Below, one piece after another: positions 33,901 to 34,154 of a DNA stretch of 34,154 nt (the stretch's first letter is position 1; each line of letters begins with the position of its first letter). Position numbers and translations under genes: made by a program. The stretch is from Pyrodictiaceae archaeon (GTDB lineage: Archaea > Thermoproteota > Thermoprotei_A > Sulfolobales > Pyrodictiaceae): NCBI GenBank assembly GCA_027046265.1, contig JALTZF010000067.1, positions 19,642 to 53,795 on the forward strand. Direction: 5' to 3'. The notes beneath the pieces are model-generated. The model was not told the DNA's origin. It worked only from the letters and a program-made list of their open reading frames with translations, and searched no databases.

Positions 33901-34146
33901 GTACAAGTATCTATTAAGCCTTCAGAGGATAAGGACGGTATTATAGTCAGACTCTTCAATCCCTATAATCTACGCGTTAATGTAACTATACGATTCAACA
34001 ACAATCTACGAATTCCCTCTAGGGTGTTTGAGACTAATCTAATTGAAATTGGTGAAACTAATAGTTTTAGTGTAGTAAATAATTCTATTAGGATTGCTCT
34101 ATATCCATTCGAAATAAAGACGATAAAAATACCTCTCTATCGATAG
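30967..34146 (+). CDS. GH38 alpha-mannosidase
   Basis: The 1059-residue protein is a full-length glycoside hydrolase family 38 enzyme, hydrolysing alpha-mannosides with retention. The N-terminal 270 residues form an accessory domain. The catalytic domain starts at HSHIDAAWLW, where H282 and D284 match two zinc ligands. The nucleophile is D393 in WLPDTFG, and H595 in FHDIVTGTS is the fourth zinc ligand position. The middle helical domain contains LEFHRGAYTT near residue 540, and the remaining 430 residues are beta-rich. There is no signal peptide, so it is probably cytoplasmic, recycling mannose from glycans or glycolipids. No strong ribosome binding site is seen before the ATG. It stands alone after the transporter genes. 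Confidence 0.94.
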   Translation: MADSNMTRLFDSEEIAIKSLERQARDIVALSIIRVEPLSTWRTRGRIVRLPFFVKVGCDPITFTSIVNVPKTENGKWFLKILINGSALLKLNGVSYAGIDEVHTYVPIPMGRHVVDIIVSPRTIVGPCQESIVFRAAYLVMVDWELFRKGLLLLELIQYTQGLPRDDPLRRELEAVLLGNLASLEVEPTIEQIVFSHILLYEYGANPSIKIKHVPPPFSDYAWLSEYVRSSGFSLEGLIASNNVQQQRLLLKHTWAKIIEELEKLTRKYGKQGLLYAAAHSHIDAAWLWPKSETLHKVLRTFSTITLLANDYDFVYVQGSALYYKWIEEYDTKLFSKIKKLIDEGKWLIAGGTWVEPDTMIISGETLVRQFLYGQRYFLSKFGRIARIGWLPDTFGFSGNLPQILAKSGVEVFITHKVSWNDTNEFPFDAFRWRGIDGSEIVVQVLFTNYHESARLNSLREYWKKYRNKEDAPFIVYAYGYGDGGGGPTKEMMEYISFSEEVPGVPIVKKLNEEKYIAQMHKVKERLPMHEGEIYLEFHRGAYTTNLEIKEAMAKAELMAEQADFLESLALLQGKPIDYETIREAWETILFAAFHDIVTGTSVKEVYDEAVLELENTIKKLTKKLSDIVRDIVHTNSKEGKDGILVFNTLPWRRTVTVTVPRTLIHGENEKTDNDYTVECQKLVDNLVVSVELPSLGYATIPLDGVVECKARKGVLAKRDGDTIVLENEHLLLRVDSRGFISELTLKKRHRKVLVQTSNKLVAYVDKPGVFDAWEIRPEALRYGKELAIVNAPRITINGPLVSCINLTWKYKGSEIAQELCLHKKKPVVTVRNRIYWRAKSTLVKAWYKHTLEKPRYVFEQPYSIVERTINSARFEVPALHWIDISDGEYGIAIISASRHGYSIRGQEIGLSLIRSPLFPNPWSDLGSFDTTYYLYPHEGTYVEGEVPKVAAELLYQPIIVKGVAANQESFMEVEPPIVQVSIKPSEDKDGIIVRLFNPYNLRVNVTIRFNNNLRIPSRVFETNLIEIGETNSFSVVNNSIRIALYPFEIKTIKIPLYR

Positions 34147-34154
34147 TATAACAT

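Noticed and set aside
1-34154. CRISPR arrays, insertion sequences, integrase attachment sites
   Set aside because: No regularly spaced repeats, transposase or integrase frames were seen; the tRNA-Ser gene shows no duplicated 3' end in the window.

Overview
This window looks like chromosomal DNA from a hyperthermophilic crenarchaeon, most likely of the Desulfurococcales (Pyrodictiaceae-like). That placement is an inference from protein character, not a database match. Supporting signs are a complete archaeal-type ribosomal superoperon order (with S4e, L32e, L19e, L34e, L14e, SecY, archaeal Adk, Cmk and Cbf5), GGTG/GGAGG ribosome binding sites, archaeal TATA boxes, very frequent TTG and GTG starts, a GC-rich tRNA in moderately AT-rich DNA, and C/D-box guide RNA candidates.

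Left flank (1-4378): a MoxR-type AAA ATPase and an overlapping VWA/CoxE-like protein (running off the window edge) are on the minus strand. A small hypothetical gene follows on the plus strand, then a minus-strand cluster of a 46-aa zinc ribbon, a YkgJ-type cysteine-cluster protein and a 94-aa hypothetical protein. A well-formed dual-guide C/D sRNA lies at 2725-2786. A second candidate lies at 3849-3914, followed by a 37-aa basic mini-gene.

Ribosomal superoperon (4379-26597): a SPOUT methyltransferase, then L3, L4, L23, [break], L22, S3, L29, RNase P Rpp29, S17, L14, L24, S4e, L5, S14, S8, L6, L32e, L19e, [1-kb break], L18, S5, L30, L15, SecY, Adk, an EMC3/TMCO1-like membrane protein, L34e, Cmk, L14e and Cbf5. 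L2 and S19, expected between L23 and L22, are absent. That slot holds a GC-rich structured RNA candidate, a divergent NikR-like regulator and a P1B-type metal ATPase with an unusual CPS motif. The regulator and ATPase are divergently transcribed around a perfect 9-bp inverted repeat. The L19e-L18 break holds only one doubtful small ORF.

Right flank (26604-34146): an RsmC-like methyltransferase and a tRNA-Ser(GGA) are followed by a molybdate/tungstate ABC transporter (ModA, ModB, ModC). A Tfx-family regulator is inserted antisense between ModA and ModB. The window ends with a complete GH38 alpha-mannosidase.

Most of the window serves ribosome synthesis: ribosomal proteins, rRNA/tRNA modification (SPOUT, RsmC-like, Cbf5, C/D RNAs), RNase P, nucleotide kinases and the secretion channel. 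Two metal or oxyanion modules with their own regulators are set into or beside it.
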